From positions 1-64,000 of the forward strand of contig QCFO01000005.1 of the NCBI GenBank assembly GCA_003280225.1: 64,000 bases of DNA, given 5' to 3'. Origin of the DNA: Prochlorococcus sp. AG-363-K07 (GTDB lineage Bacteria; Cyanobacteriota; Cyanobacteriia; PCC-6307; Cyanobiaceae). Below are positions 46,523 to 55,649 of this stretch, in pieces (the first letter of the stretch is position 1; the number at the start of each line of letters is the position of its first letter). The position numbers and the translations under genes are program-made. The notes below the pieces were generated by a model, which was given only the letters and a program-made list of their open reading frames with translations, was not told where the DNA came from and did no database searches.

Positions 46523-46696
46523 ATGAATTTTGCCGTCAAAATTGTCGAGAGAGAATTCGGTATCGAACAAGTTTACAGATCTGCCGATGGCCTTGAGCAC
46601 TCTATTCCTAAATCACTAGACTCTTGGCTTTTCAGCAGTTATGCTTATGCTAAAAAGAGATCAGGTAATACTCAGAGTTTTTGCCTTTTTGGCTGA
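46523..46696 (+). CDS. 57-residue small protein of unknown function
   Basis: The ATG at 46523 is preceded by AGGAG with a 5-base spacer, and the frame ends at TGA 46694-46696. The protein (MNFAVKIVEREFGIEQVYRS start; SIPKSLDSWLFSSYAYAKKR) is soluble, mixed alpha and beta, with balanced composition. It is too regular to be noise, but no domain is recognised. It lies between the nickel-SOD genes and a Nif11-type gene. Confidence 0.55.
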   Translation: MNFAVKIVEREFGIEQVYRSADGLEHSIPKSLDSWLFSSYAYAKKRSGNTQSFCLFG

Positions 46697-46768
46697 AGTC
46701 TATTGTGCATAAAAACTCATAGTTCAAATCCACCAATAAAACATCAAAGTAAATTATCTAAGGATTTG

Positions 46769-46954
46769 CTAAATCAAAACCCCTCCATGATCTCGCTGCC
46801 AATGTCCAACATTTGCGGGTGAGAATTTATGCCCATACTTATAACCTAGTTCCGAAACACATACTTGGTCTGAGCCACAAGAAGTAACCTGCTTAAGGAT
46901 TTTCTTATCGGCTTGTGCCTTGGCAATAAACTTTTCCAGCTGTTTATTTGACAT
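46769..46954 (-). CDS. Nif11-type leader-like peptide, no core
   Basis: A 61-residue Nif11-domain peptide taking the ATG at 46954, which has GGAGG five bases upstream. An alternative TTG four codons earlier lies within the ribosome site. The domain shows QLEKFIAKAQADKKILKQV and ELGYKYGHKFSPANV. Nif11 leaders precede modified peptides such as prochlorosins. Here the chain ends in DHGGVLI, so a double-Gly is followed by only three residues. Two Cys lie at TSCGSDQVC, inside the leader. No modifying enzyme is nearby. Confidence 0.7.
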   Translation of the reverse strand: MSNKQLEKFIAKAQADKKILKQVTSCGSDQVCVSELGYKYGHKFSPANVGHWQRDHGGVLI

Positions 46955-47134
46955 TGAAACCTCCAAAAGGATCTATCCAACAATTAGCCAATCTTTTACT
47001 TTTAAGCAACAAGAAGAAACATCACGAAAAAGTTAACTTTAGATTTTCTCTGTTTCAATCAAAAACCTACTCTTCTATTGGAATTTATAAGCCAAATAAA
47101 TTAAAATATTTCCAATCATGTCTTGACTTGCATC

Positions 47135-47803
47135 TTAGCCTAAGAAAGGTGCTGTTTTCTGAATCCAAACAAGCCCAGTCGCGATAGAAACCCCTCCGGC
47201 AAAGCCAATTACCAGAGGGAAAGATCTTTGGCTAATTCTCATTGTTGCCCTTGAAAGAATCAGAGTAAAAACACCCATAGATAAAATGGATCCAAATAAA
47301 TATGCAGCCATATACAAAAGAGCTCCAAGAGGTGGCAAAGCCAATGCGGGAAGTACTGCCAAGAAATGACTAGCCCCTGCTAAACCATGCAACACACCCA
47401 AGCTAGTTGCCGCGTGAGTATGGCGAGCATGTCTTTGATGTCCGCGAAGATGAAAATGAATATGCTCGTGCGCTCTCCCATCCCTATGACTATGAGAATG
47501 GGCATGAATATTGACACCAAAAGAAGTCCTGATAGCCAAAGCGCCAACAATTAGTAAAGCTATTCCAACAATGAATTCAGCAACAGATGACATGGCTTGA
47601 ATATGAACCAAGTCCTTCGCCAAAATTGCAATCACTGAAAGAATCAAAACTCCAGAGGAATGCCCTAGTCCCCAAGCAAGGCCATTTCTTAGAGCGACCC
47701 TCTGATCACGCAATATCACTGGAGCCATGGCGGCAATATGATCAGCACCGCCAACTACGTGAATAGATCCAGCTACAAGGCCTGTAAGAATGCTGATCAG
47801 CAT
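47135..47803 (-). CDS. HupE/NicO-like nickel permease, His-rich
   Basis: A 222-residue protein with about six spans. The first span carries HVVGGADHIAAMAP, the motif of the NicO/HupE-UreH nickel/cobalt group. A His-rich loop (HAHSHSHRDGRAHEHIHFH, about 105-123) would bind metal. It lies 1.2 kb downstream of sodX, in the opposite direction, and probably supplies nickel to SodN. Similar genes beside sodN are known as putative nickel transporters. Substrate is inferred from motif and context. Confidence 0.78.
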   Translation of the reverse strand: MLISILTGLVAGSIHVVGGADHIAAMAPVILRDQRVALRNGLAWGLGHSSGVLILSVIAILAKDLVHIQAMSSVAEFIVGIALLIVGALAIRTSFGVNIHAHSHSHRDGRAHEHIHFHLRGHQRHARHTHAATSLGVLHGLAGASHFLAVLPALALPPLGALLYMAAYLFGSILSMGVFTLILSRATMRISQRSFPLVIGFAGGVSIATGLVWIQKTAPFLG

Positions 47804-47911
47804 AGGGAAAGTTGCAGCATGAATATTCTGCCTGTAAAGAGGAGAGCTTTGGCTAGTGAAATCTAGGAAAACGACACGACTTCTGACTCTTTCTTGAAAT
47901 CAAATTAATCA

Positions 47912-48793
47912 TCAACTAATCAGATCCTTTAAGGCTTGACAAATGTCAGCTTGGCGCATTAATGATTCGCCAACTAAAACCGCCTTTGCTCCTGCATCTA
48001 AAACCCTATTCAAGTCAAAACGCTTAGACAAGCCTGATTCACTAACCAGAATAATCTTTTGCTCATCAATCTGTTTCCTATATTGCTTGGCAAGCTTTTC
48101 TGTATTAGATAAATCAGTTTGAAAAGTTGTCAAATCCCTATTATTGATCCCAACTAAAGGAAAGGTACCGAGATTTAAAATGCGTTCTAGCTCAATTGAA
48201 TCATGAACCTCAACGAGAACATTCAATCCTAGGCTTAAAGAAACCTTATTTAAATACTGCAGATCTTGATCAGAAAGTATCGCAGCAATTAATAAAATTG
48301 CATCTGCCCCTGAAGCTCTTGCTTGATATATCTGGTAAGGAGTCAAAATAAAGTCTTTACATAATATCGGGAGATCTACTATCTCGCGAACCTTAGTCAA
48401 TACATCAAACCCACCTTGGAAAAAGTCTTTATCTGTAAGTACTGAAAGACAGGTAGCACCTCCTTCTTGATAAGCTTTGGAAATAGCAACCGGATCAAAA
48501 TTCTCACGGATTACTCCTTTACTAGGACTAGCTTTCTTCACTTCAGCTATCACAGCTGGTAGAACAGGTGCAGAGCGCAATGCGGAATAAAAGTCTCTTG
48601 TTTTAGGCAAGACCAAGATTTGGGATTTCAGAGTTTCAAGAGAACAATGAAGACGAGACTTCTCTACTTCGACACCTTTTGCCCAAACTATTTTCTCAAG
48701 AATATTTCTAGGCTCAGCATCTAAGTGGGGGATTGCATATTCCAAGCTTGCTACCTTTATGCTTGGATTAGGGGGACGACGACGAATCTCCAT
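47912..48793 (-). CDS. trpC: Indole-3-glycerol-phosphate synthase
   Basis: A 293-residue TIM-barrel enzyme of tryptophan synthesis. The substrate-binding motifs are present: [56 protein letters not shown], and [10 protein letters not shown], with [12 protein letters not shown] and LVGESLMR. The N-terminal 45 residues form an extra segment typical of cyanobacterial TrpC. An intrinsic terminator lies between it and lpd, so it is probably transcribed separately. Confidence 0.95.
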   Translation of the reverse strand: MEIRRRPPNPSIKVASLEYAIPHLDAEPRNILEKIVWAKGVEVEKSRLHCSLETLKSQILVLPKTRDFYSALRSAPVLPAVIAEVKKASPSKGVIRENFDPVAISKAYQEGGATCLSVLTDKDFFQGGFDVLTKVREIVDLPILCKDFILTPYQIYQARASGADAILLIAAILSDQDLQYLNKVSLSLGLNVLVEVHDSIELERILNLGTFPLVGINNRDLTTFQTDLSNTEKLAKQYRKQIDEQKIILVSESGLSKRFDLNRVLDAGAKAVLVGESLMRQADICQALKDLIS

Positions 48794-48822
48794 AGAGTCA
48801 AGAAATTAGGTGAACAAATTTC

Positions 48823-48856
48823 AAAAACAAACTCAGCTCAAAAAGAGCTGAGTTTG
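48823..48856 (-). terminator. Intrinsic terminator after lpd
   Basis: Minus strand, four bases after the lpd stop: 12-base arms CAAACTCAGCTC (48845-48856) and GAGCTGAGTTTG (48828-48839) are perfectly complementary around a 5-T loop, then a run of five T (48823-48827). Hairpin plus T-tract is the classical rho-independent form and would end the trmH-type/lpd transcript before trpC. Confidence 0.85.
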
Positions 48857-48859
48857 GCA

Positions 48860-50311
48860 CTAAAGGGTTGAAACTTGCCTTGCAGCTTGCTTATAAGCCA
48901 CCTCAACTACCTCACTAAGAGTTGGATGAGTATGAACTTCGCAAGACAAATCAAGCACTGTTTGCCTCCTTGCTAATGCATTTGCGACCTCCTGAATCAA
49001 ATCGGCTGCATGCAAACCATAGATATGAGCACCCAAAACTTCTCCAGAATCCTTCCTAAAAAGTAATTTCATAATTCCATCACTCTCCTTTTCTGCCAAT
49101 GCTTTTGAATTCGCCTTGAAATAACTGCGAACAACACCAAGATCAAACTTTTCTTTAGAAGCAAGAACCTTTGCTTCTTCTTCGCTTAGTCCAACAGAGC
49201 TTATTTCAGGATGGGTAAAGGTTGCAGCAGGAATACTTCTATAATCAATCTCACGAAAATCTCCAAGGATATTATCAACAGCGATGGTTCCTTGCGCTGC
49301 AGCAGTATGCGCAAGCATTAATTTCCCTGTTACATCTCCAACTGCCCATAAATGGGACAAGGGATTACCGTCAATCAAAACTCTCATACTTTCATCAATA
49401 GGGATAAAGCCTCTATTAGTCTCAACACCAACAGAATCCAAATTCAATCCTTTAGTTGCAGGGACTCGTCCAGTAGCCACAAGGACCGCATCAACCTCTA
49501 ACTCCTCAATCAACTTACGAGTATTGAAATCGCATAACTCAACAACAACAGGGCATCCTGGAGTAACTTTGCTGGCCAATAAACCAGCTCGAGCATCAAT
49601 ATCACGCCCATCAAGAAGGCGGCGGGAGGCAAGCTTAGAAAGATCTGGATCAAATGTAGGCATAACCCTTTCAAGAGCCTCAATCATGGTGACTTCACAA
49701 CCAAGTGCTGTATAAACATCAGCAAATTCAAGCCCTATATAACCACTCCCAATAATTGCTATCCATCTAGGCAGCCATTCAAGATTTACGGCCTCGTCGC
49801 TAGTAAAGACAGTCCTTCCATCAATTTCAATACCAGGAGGGACAAAAGGATCAGAGCCCGTTGCTAAAATCACATCCTTGGAGGTAAAGATTCGATCCAC
49901 TCCGCTAGGTTCCCTTAATCCAACCTTTTGAATCCCTTCCAACCGTCCTTCGCCTCTAAGAATGGTCACACCTGCCCTTTCTAGGCTCTTAGTCAAATTG
50001 GTACGAATAGTCGCTACCAGATTGTTTGCATGATCAGCAATCTTCTTTCTTTCAAAGCGAACAGGCGCAGCATGTATACCAAAACCTGAAAGATGCTCAG
50101 CATCAGCCAACTCTCTTACCTTCCCACTGGCAGCCAATAAAGCTTTAGAGGGTACACATCCTCTATTTACACAAGTACCTCCCATATCACGTGATTCGAC
50201 AATCGCCACATTCAAGCCATTTTCGGCAGCATGCTTTGCAGCATCAAAGCCGCCATAGCCGGCTCCTATAACAATTAAGTCGAAGTCGAAGTTGGCTTCG
50301 GTCACGAGCAC
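48860..50311 (-). CDS. lpd: Dihydrolipoyl dehydrogenase
   Basis: A 483-residue flavin disulfide oxidoreductase, the E3 subunit that regenerates lipoyl groups of the pyruvate dehydrogenase and glycine cleavage complexes. FAD fold VIGAGYGGFDAA (15-26), redox disulfide GGTCVNRGCVPSKALL with both Cys, NAD fold IAIIGSGYIGLEFADVY, and C-terminal HTHPTLSEVVE with the catalytic His-Glu. All key residues present. It follows an RNA methyltransferase gene by 4 bases and ends at an intrinsic terminator. pdhA lies 10 kb away. Confidence 0.95.
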   Translation of the reverse strand: MLVTEANFDFDLIVIGAGYGGFDAAKHAAENGLNVAIVESRDMGGTCVNRGCVPSKALLAASGKVRELADAEHLSGFGIHAAPVRFERKKIADHANNLVATIRTNLTKSLERAGVTILRGEGRLEGIQKVGLREPSGVDRIFTSKDVILATGSDPFVPPGIEIDGRTVFTSDEAVNLEWLPRWIAIIGSGYIGLEFADVYTALGCEVTMIEALERVMPTFDPDLSKLASRRLLDGRDIDARAGLLASKVTPGCPVVVELCDFNTRKLIEELEVDAVLVATGRVPATKGLNLDSVGVETNRGFIPIDESMRVLIDGNPLSHLWAVGDVTGKLMLAHTAAAQGTIAVDNILGDFREIDYRSIPAATFTHPEISSVGLSEEEAKVLASKEKFDLGVVRSYFKANSKALAEKESDGIMKLLFRKDSGEVLGAHIYGLHAADLIQEVANALARRQTVLDLSCEVHTHPTLSEVVEVAYKQAARQVSTL

Positions 50312-50315
50312 TTAG

Positions 50316-51146
50316 TCATATGTTCAAAGACATTTTGGCTCGTCGACGCTCAAAGAGCAGGGGAACTGCAACGGATGCCACATTTAACGACTCGACCTTA
50401 CTGCTATGAGGCAATGTAATGAAATTGGTACAACTTGCTTTGACAGCTGGATGAAGGCCTTTCCCTTCATTACCAAGAACCAACACAGTCGGCTTTGTCC
50501 AATCAAGCTCCCAATAAGGCACTATTAAATTTGACTGCAAAGAATTAGGAGCAAAAGCTCCAACAACTTGATGCCCATCTCTTGCGGCAGTATCAAGTTT
50601 ATGTACAAATGCTTCCACTGCTATCTCTTCAGGTCCACCAAACCTTTCATATGGGAGATGAAGGAATGCACCGGCGGAAGCTCTCAAAACTTTTTGACTT
50701 AATGGATCTGCACCTGATGCAAGCCATAAAAGTTCAACATCAGCGGCTAAAGCGGTGCGAAACAAAGTGCCTAAATTACCTGGATCCTGCAATCGATCCA
50801 ATGCCAACGCAAAGCTCACGTTTTTCTTGGCTTTCGGCAAAGAATTTAAAGGAAAAACAGACGCAACACCATCTGGATTTTTTGTAGTTAAAGCGCCTTG
50901 AAGAACTGTAGGAGTCAACTCATTTACAGTGATATTCAAAGAAGCCAACTCCAAACGATTGAAATTGGTTTCTAGCCAAAATCTTGTAGCAAATATTTCT
51001 CTAGGCAAATATGACGTCTTCAATGCTTCTACAAGCAAATTAGTTCCTTCCAGTAGCAACAAAGAATATGCTTCTCTCCCCTGCTTCGTTGAGAGCATCC
51101 GTAGCTTCTTAACCAGAGGGTTGCGCCGACTAGTAATTAATGGCAT
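50316..51146 (-). CDS. SpoU/TrmH family RNA 2'-O-methyltransferase
   Basis: A 276-residue SPOUT methyltransferase. The N-terminal substrate-binding part (SRRNPLVKKLRML) is followed by the knot domain with LDRLQDPGNLGTLFRTA (motif 1), VLVLGNEGKGLHP (motif 2) and LPHSSKVESLNVASVAVPLL (motif 3). The target may be a 23S rRNA or tRNA site, which cannot be assigned here. It is 4 bases upstream of lpd, so the two share a transcript. Confidence 0.88.
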   Translation of the reverse strand: MPLITSRRNPLVKKLRMLSTKQGREAYSLLLLEGTNLLVEALKTSYLPREIFATRFWLETNFNRLELASLNITVNELTPTVLQGALTTKNPDGVASVFPLNSLPKAKKNVSFALALDRLQDPGNLGTLFRTALAADVELLWLASGADPLSQKVLRASAGAFLHLPYERFGGPEEIAVEAFVHKLDTAARDGHQVVGAFAPNSLQSNLIVPYWELDWTKPTVLVLGNEGKGLHPAVKASCTNFITLPHSSKVESLNVASVAVPLLFERRRAKMSLNI

Positions 51147-51380
51147 TTAATCAACCCATGGCTTCAAATATAAAAGAATTTAGGCTCCTGCACATTTAAA
51201 TATTTAGCCTTAGTGAACTATTTCCAGAGTATATTCAAAGTTTTAAGAAGCGTACAGATCTATTCGAAGGTTTAAAAGAGACTTCTAACAAATAATCAAA
51301 TATTAACTAAATAGAAGAAGTTAGATTTGTATTCTCTGTCGAGAATTTGATTCTTTATTATAAAATTGATGACATCTTAG

Positions 51381-51464
51381 TGCGGATAGGGAGACTTGAA
51401 CTCCCACAGTCTTTCGACCACATGTACCTGAAACATGCGCGTCTACCAATTCCGCCATATCCGC
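51381..51464 (-). tRNA. tRNA-Leu (CAG)
   Basis: An 84-base minus-strand tRNA with acceptor GCGGATA paired to TATCCGC and discriminator A. The anticodon loop TTCAGGT gives anticodon CAG, and the T-arm reads GGGAG TTCAAGT CTCCC. A long variable arm is present, as expected for Leu. No CCA is encoded. No clear terminator follows; a short hairpin at 51331-51346 lies near its 3' end. Confidence 0.95.
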
Positions 51465-51790
51465 CTGAAGGCAAGAGATTTCAGCAACTGAAGACATGAA
51501 ATTTCTTATCCTTTAATTTAGCAGTCCATGAACTTGTCGGATTCCTTACCTCAAAACACTTCTATCAACCTTGGGATAATTTTGGATCAAACAACAAAAG
51601 GGATAGAGAGAATGAACCTTAGATAAAGCCAAGCGAAATACCAAGATATCTCAAATAGCTAACCTTAGAGGACTCTATCTAGAAACACCTAGAGAAATCC
51701 AACCAAGCAAAACCAACCAGTTTTTAGAATGTCAGACTGGACTTAATGGGTTGCAGTTGTCAATATAAGCAAAATACGAAAGGGGTAAAC
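51465..51790. other. Gap between tRNA-Leu and murA
   Basis: About 325 bases without a gene. A 32-codon plus-strand frame at 51530 (MNLSDSLPQNTS start) is the longest and lacks a ribosome site. The AT-rich 3' half should contain the murA promoter. No RNA gene or inverted repeat of note was seen. Confidence 0.5.
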
Positions 51791-53083
51791 ATGCCCATTG
51801 CGGCCTCAATCTCTAAAAGGATTTCAAAGCCGCATCTTGAAATTACTGGGAATTATGGGCTATCAGGGGAAATAAAAGTCAGCGGTGCTAAAAATTCAGC
51901 CTTAGTCTTAATGGCAGCCTCCCTTTTGACAGCTGATCAAATACGTTTAAGCAATGTGCCTCACCTCACAGACATTGAAGGCATGTCCCAAATCCTTTTG
52001 AGCTTGGGAGTGAAAATCAATAATGAGTCAAGCGGGCTGTGTCTTCAAGCAAATGATTTACATCACCTTGAACTCTCCTATGAACTAGTCCATGGGCTTC
52101 GAGCAAGTTTTTTCTGCATCGGTCCATTACTTGCGAGACTTGGCAAAGCCAAAATTCCGCTTCCTGGTGGATGTGAAATTGGAGCCAGACCTGTCGCTGA
52201 GCATATAAAAGGACTAAAAGCCTTAGGCGCTTATGTGAGTGTTGAGAATGGAGTAGTAACTGCCTCGGTCCCAGGCATCCAAAAACGTTTAAAAGGGGCT
52301 GATGTGATTTTGGACTGCCCAAGTGTTGGAGCAACAGAAACGATTTTGATGGCTGCAGTGCTCGCGGAAGGTAAAAGCAGTATTGAAAATGCAGCTCAGG
52401 AACCAGAAGTACAAGATCTAGCCAAATTACTTAATTCAATGGGCGCAAATATTTCAGGCGCTGGAGGTCCGAAAATAACTATTGAAGGCGTCCAAAGGCT
52501 TTACGGATGTAAACATACAGTGATTCCTGATCGAATAGAAGCAGGAACATTTCTTATTGCAGGAGCAATTACCCGATCCACCTTGCGTGTGAGACCTGTT
52601 ATACCTGAACATCTAAGTTCTTTGCTTCAAAAACTTCGTGACTCAGGATGCAAGATTCACATAGATGGAGATGCGATTGAAATTAACCCTATTGAAGTCA
52701 AAGCTGTAGACATCACAACCCAACCATTTCCAGGTTTTCCAACAGATCTGCAAGCTCCATTTATGGCATTAATGACAACTTCAATAGGGACAAGTGTAAT
52801 TACAGAAAAAATTTATGAAAACAGGATGCAGCATGTCGCTGAACTTCAAAGGATGGGAGCATGTATTCGTCTTCAGGGGAATACAGCAATAATTGAAGGT
52901 GTTCCAGCATTAAGTGCTGCACCTGTTTCTGGAGGAGACTTACGTTCTACTGCAGCCATGGTCCTAGCCAGCTTGGCAGCCACAGGAACTAGTACTGTAG
53001 AAGGCCTTCATCATCTCGATAGAGGTTATTCAGCAATGGAAGAAAGGCTAAATGTTGCTGGAGCGAATATTATTAGGTATTAA
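51791..53083 (+). CDS. murA: UDP-N-acetylglucosamine 1-carboxyvinyltransferase
   Basis: A 430-residue first-step enzyme of peptidoglycan synthesis, adding enolpyruvate to UDP-GlcNAc. The start is set at the ATG at 51791, after AAAGGGG, and the in-frame ATG at 51746 lacks a site. The catalytic Cys lies in LPGGCEIGARP, so fosfomycin sensitivity is expected. KVSGAKNSALVLMAASLL and FPTDLQAPFMALM are standard. A tRNA-Leu and argD follow closely. Confidence 0.94.
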   Translation: MPIAASISKRISKPHLEITGNYGLSGEIKVSGAKNSALVLMAASLLTADQIRLSNVPHLTDIEGMSQILLSLGVKINNESSGLCLQANDLHHLELSYELVHGLRASFFCIGPLLARLGKAKIPLPGGCEIGARPVAEHIKGLKALGAYVSVENGVVTASVPGIQKRLKGADVILDCPSVGATETILMAAVLAEGKSSIENAAQEPEVQDLAKLLNSMGANISGAGGPKITIEGVQRLYGCKHTVIPDRIEAGTFLIAGAITRSTLRVRPVIPEHLSSLLQKLRDSGCKIHIDGDAIEINPIEVKAVDITTQPFPGFPTDLQAPFMALMTTSIGTSVITEKIYENRMQHVAELQRMGACIRLQGNTAIIEGVPALSAAPVSGGDLRSTAAMVLASLAATGTSTVEGLHHLDRGYSAMEERLNVAGANIIRY

Positions 53084-53117
53084 CAACAAGCCTTTCACTG
53101 GCATAAAATTCATTCAA

Positions 53118-53199
53118 GGGAGCGTGGTGGAATTGGTAGACGCACCGCACTCAAAATGCGGCACCTTCGGGTTTGTCGGTTCGAGTCCGACCGCTCCCA
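53118..53199 (+). tRNA. tRNA-Leu (CAA)
   Basis: An 82-base plus-strand tRNA with acceptor GGGAGCG paired to CGCTCCC and discriminator A. The anticodon stem CCGCA/TGCGG holds loop CTCAAAA, anticodon CAA. The T-arm is GTCGG TTCGAGT CCGAC, and a variable arm (CACCTTCGGGTTT) is present. It lies 34 bases after murA and 8 bases before argD, so it may be processed from a longer transcript. Confidence 0.96.
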
Positions 53200-53207
53200 T
53201 TGGTTTA

Positions 53208-54389
53208 ATGAATACCTACAGACGATTCCCCCTAACAATTGTTAGGGGGAAAGGTTGCTGGGTCTGGGACCATACAGGCAAACGATATCTAGATGCAGTA
53301 GCAGGCATTGCTACTTGTAGTCTTGGCCATAGCGATAACGCACTCCGTCGTGCTTTAACAAAACAACTCAACAAAATCCAACACGTTTCTAATCTCTATC
53401 ACATTCCAGAACAAGAAGAATTAGCTGACTGGTTGGTCAATCATAGTTGTGCAGACAAAGTCTTTTTTTGCAATAGTGGCGCTGAAGCAAACGAGGCGGC
53501 TATAAAACTTGCCAGAAAATTTGCTTTTTACAAAAGAGGAATAAATGATCCAGTCATTCTTACTGCTCAAGCAAGTTTTCATGGGAGAACACTTGCCGCA
53601 TTAAGCGCTACTGGCCAAGAGCGTTATCACGAGGGCTTCCAACCTTTAGTGAAAGGGTTTAAATTCTTCGAATACAACAACTATCACTCTTTCGAAAGCC
53701 TTCTGGCCAATGTCGAAAAAGATGGCCCAAGAGTTGCAGCCGTACTTATTGAACCCTTACAAGGAGAAGGTGGAGTTATACCTGGAAGCCCTCACTTTTT
53801 TAAAAAGTTAAAAGAGAAATGCTCCAAACAAAACATCTTGTTGATCTTTGATGAAGTCCAAACAGGGGTTGGGCGCAGTGGCTTCTGGTGGGGATATGAA
53901 TGGCTTGGTATAGAACCTGACGCTTTAACTGTTGCCAAAGGTCTAGGGGGAGGACATGCTATCGGCGCATTAATGATTCAAAATTGTGCAGATATTTTTA
54001 AACCTGGTGATCACGCAAGTACCTTTGGAGGGAACCCCTTCGCCTGCAAAGCGGGCCTAACTGTTGGTATGGAGATTAATAGGAGGGAACTGCTCCAGAA
54101 CGTGAAAAAACGAGGTTATCAACTTGGAGAGGGTCTCCAGAAACTTGTGAAAATCTTTCCAAAGCATCTCAAAGAGACAAGAGGAGTTGGTCTAATTCAA
54201 GGCTTGGAAATTCTCCAAGATTCTCCTCTGACTGCGAGCAAATTGGCTCAAACTGCTCTTGATCATCAACTTCTAGTAGTCAGTGCCGGACCGAAAGTGG
54301 TTCGGATGGTTCCACCTCTTGTAATTAAAGAAAATGAAATCAAGCAACTCCTGCAAAAGCTTGAATTATCATTCCGCGATTGCTGCTAA
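53208..54389 (+). CDS. argD: Acetylornithine aminotransferase
   Basis: A 393-residue PLP enzyme of arginine synthesis that transaminates N-acetylglutamate semialdehyde. The start is the ATG at 53208, eight bases after tRNA-Leu. A longer frame runs through the tRNA and is rejected. Key parts: NSGAEANEAAIKLAR, ASFHGRTLAAL, FDEVQTGVGRSG and the PLP Lys in VAKGLGGG. A perfect 26-base palindrome lies in codons 7-15. folC begins at the base after the stop. Confidence 0.93.
   Translation: MNTYRRFPLTIVRGKGCWVWDHTGKRYLDAVAGIATCSLGHSDNALRRALTKQLNKIQHVSNLYHIPEQEELADWLVNHSCADKVFFCNSGAEANEAAIKLARKFAFYKRGINDPVILTAQASFHGRTLAALSATGQERYHEGFQPLVKGFKFFEYNNYHSFESLLANVEKDGPRVAAVLIEPLQGEGGVIPGSPHFFKKLKEKCSKQNILLIFDEVQTGVGRSGFWWGYEWLGIEPDALTVAKGLGGGHAIGALMIQNCADIFKPGDHASTFGGNPFACKAGLTVGMEINRRELLQNVKKRGYQLGEGLQKLVKIFPKHLKETRGVGLIQGLEILQDSPLTASKLAQTALDHQLLVVSAGPKVVRMVPPLVIKENEIKQLLQKLELSFRDCC
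53226..53251. repeat. Perfect 26-base palindrome in the 5' end of argD
   Basis: TTCCCCCTAACAA followed by its exact reverse complement spans 53226-53251, centred between 53238 and 53239. It starts 18 bases inside argD and 27 bases after tRNA-Leu. As RNA it forms a GC-rich 11- to 13-bp hairpin; as DNA it is a two-fold-symmetric site. No T-tract follows. Confidence 0.85.
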
Positions 54390-55628
54390 TTGGAAAATCA
54401 AAATCCATCTCAAAGTATTCAACTAAGCAACCTTCTCCTACCCTTCCACAAAAGGGGAATGGATCTCAATCTAGATCGAATAAAGGAAGCATTATCAGCC
54501 TTAGGTGACCCAAGTATTAAAATTCCAGCGATTCAGATAATTGGCACTAATGGGAAAGGGTCAATAGCAAGCTTCCTAGAAAGCGCATTGAATATTGCAG
54601 GAGTCAAAACTGGCCTAACAACTTCTCCTCACCTAGTGAGCTGGTGTGAAAGAATTCGAATTAATGGCAACATGATTTCTCAAAAAGAATTATATGAACG
54701 TCTTATCGCTATTAGACAAATAACCAAAAAGCATTCACTTACAACATTTGAGATGATTATCACAACAGCTCTTGACTACTTTGCAAATAATCAAGTTGAA
54801 TTAATAATTTTAGAAGCAGGATTAGGAGGGAGACTGGATGCGACCACAGCTCACCCTTATAGGCCATTAATAGCGGTTTCAAGCATTGGCCTTGATCATT
54901 GTGATTACCTAGGAAAAAGCTTGAGAGAGATTACTAATGAAAAATTAGCGGCAATACCCATCAATTCAAAAGTGATCAGTGGACCTCAGTTACCTGAGGT
55001 TATGAATATCATCAATGAAATAATTCATATAAAAAATTGCACTATTCAATGGGTGAATCCACTAGGTAAGGATTGGAAGCTTGGAATAAAAGGTGATATT
55101 CAAAGAACGAATGCAGCAGTTGCGAAAGGAATACTTGAATCTTTGAAATTACTAAATTTTTCTATAACAAAGGTACAAATCAGGAAGGGATTGGAAAGAG
55201 CAACTTGGCCAGGAAGGCTACAAGAATCGACCTGGGAAAGTCTTCCTATTTTAATAGATGGAGCGCATAATCCACATGCCGCCAAAGCACTTTCAAAAGA
55301 AAGAAATAATTGGATCTATCATGAAACAGGGGTTGAGTGGATACTGGGCATTCAAGCCAGCAAAGACGGTCCTCAAATTCTAAACAACCTACTAAGGGAA
55401 AATGACAAAGCATGGATCGTTCCAATACCTAATCATAAATATTGGAACAAGACAGAATTACTAACATCATGTCCTAATTTAAAAGATCAGTTATTTCAAT
55501 CCGATACAGTTGAAGAAGTTTTATCTAACTTTCTGCAACAAGAAAGATGGCCAGAACCTGCTCCTGTGATTGCAGGTTCCTTATACTTAATAGGAGATTT
55601 ATTAGAAAAAAAAATAATATCAATTTAA
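54390..55628 (+). CDS. folC: Folylpolyglutamate/dihydrofolate synthase
   Basis: A 412-residue Mur-ligase-type enzyme that adds glutamate to dihydropteroate and folates. The P-loop is IQIIGTNGKGSIASF, with LEAGLGGRLDATT and ILIDGAHNPHAAKAL following. It starts at a TTG at 54390 immediately after the argD stop, implying coupled translation. Length and motifs are normal, so the TTG is the probable start. Confidence 0.92.
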   Translation: MENQNPSQSIQLSNLLLPFHKRGMDLNLDRIKEALSALGDPSIKIPAIQIIGTNGKGSIASFLESALNIAGVKTGLTTSPHLVSWCERIRINGNMISQKELYERLIAIRQITKKHSLTTFEMIITTALDYFANNQVELIILEAGLGGRLDATTAHPYRPLIAVSSIGLDHCDYLGKSLREITNEKLAAIPINSKVISGPQLPEVMNIINEIIHIKNCTIQWVNPLGKDWKLGIKGDIQRTNAAVAKGILESLKLLNFSITKVQIRKGLERATWPGRLQESTWESLPILIDGAHNPHAAKALSKERNNWIYHETGVEWILGIQASKDGPQILNNLLRENDKAWIVPIPNHKYWNKTELLTSCPNLKDQLFQSDTVEEVLSNFLQQERWPEPAPVIAGSLYLIGDLLEKKIISI

Positions 55629-55649
55629 AACTACATTCTGAAAAAATGT

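Noticed and set aside
46948-47187. 79-codon plus-strand frame over the Nif11 ribosome site
   Set aside because: Lys/Ser/Phe-rich composition, and it covers the 5' end of one gene and the 3' end of another on the other strand. It has no ribosome site.
51530-51628. 32-codon frame before murA
   Set aside because: No ribosome site, no hydrophobic or domain-like feature, and an AT-rich gap makes chance frames likely.
53052-53207. argD frame extended upstream through tRNA-Leu
   Set aside because: It would translate the tRNA gene. The ATG at 53208 begins the conserved ArgD N terminus.
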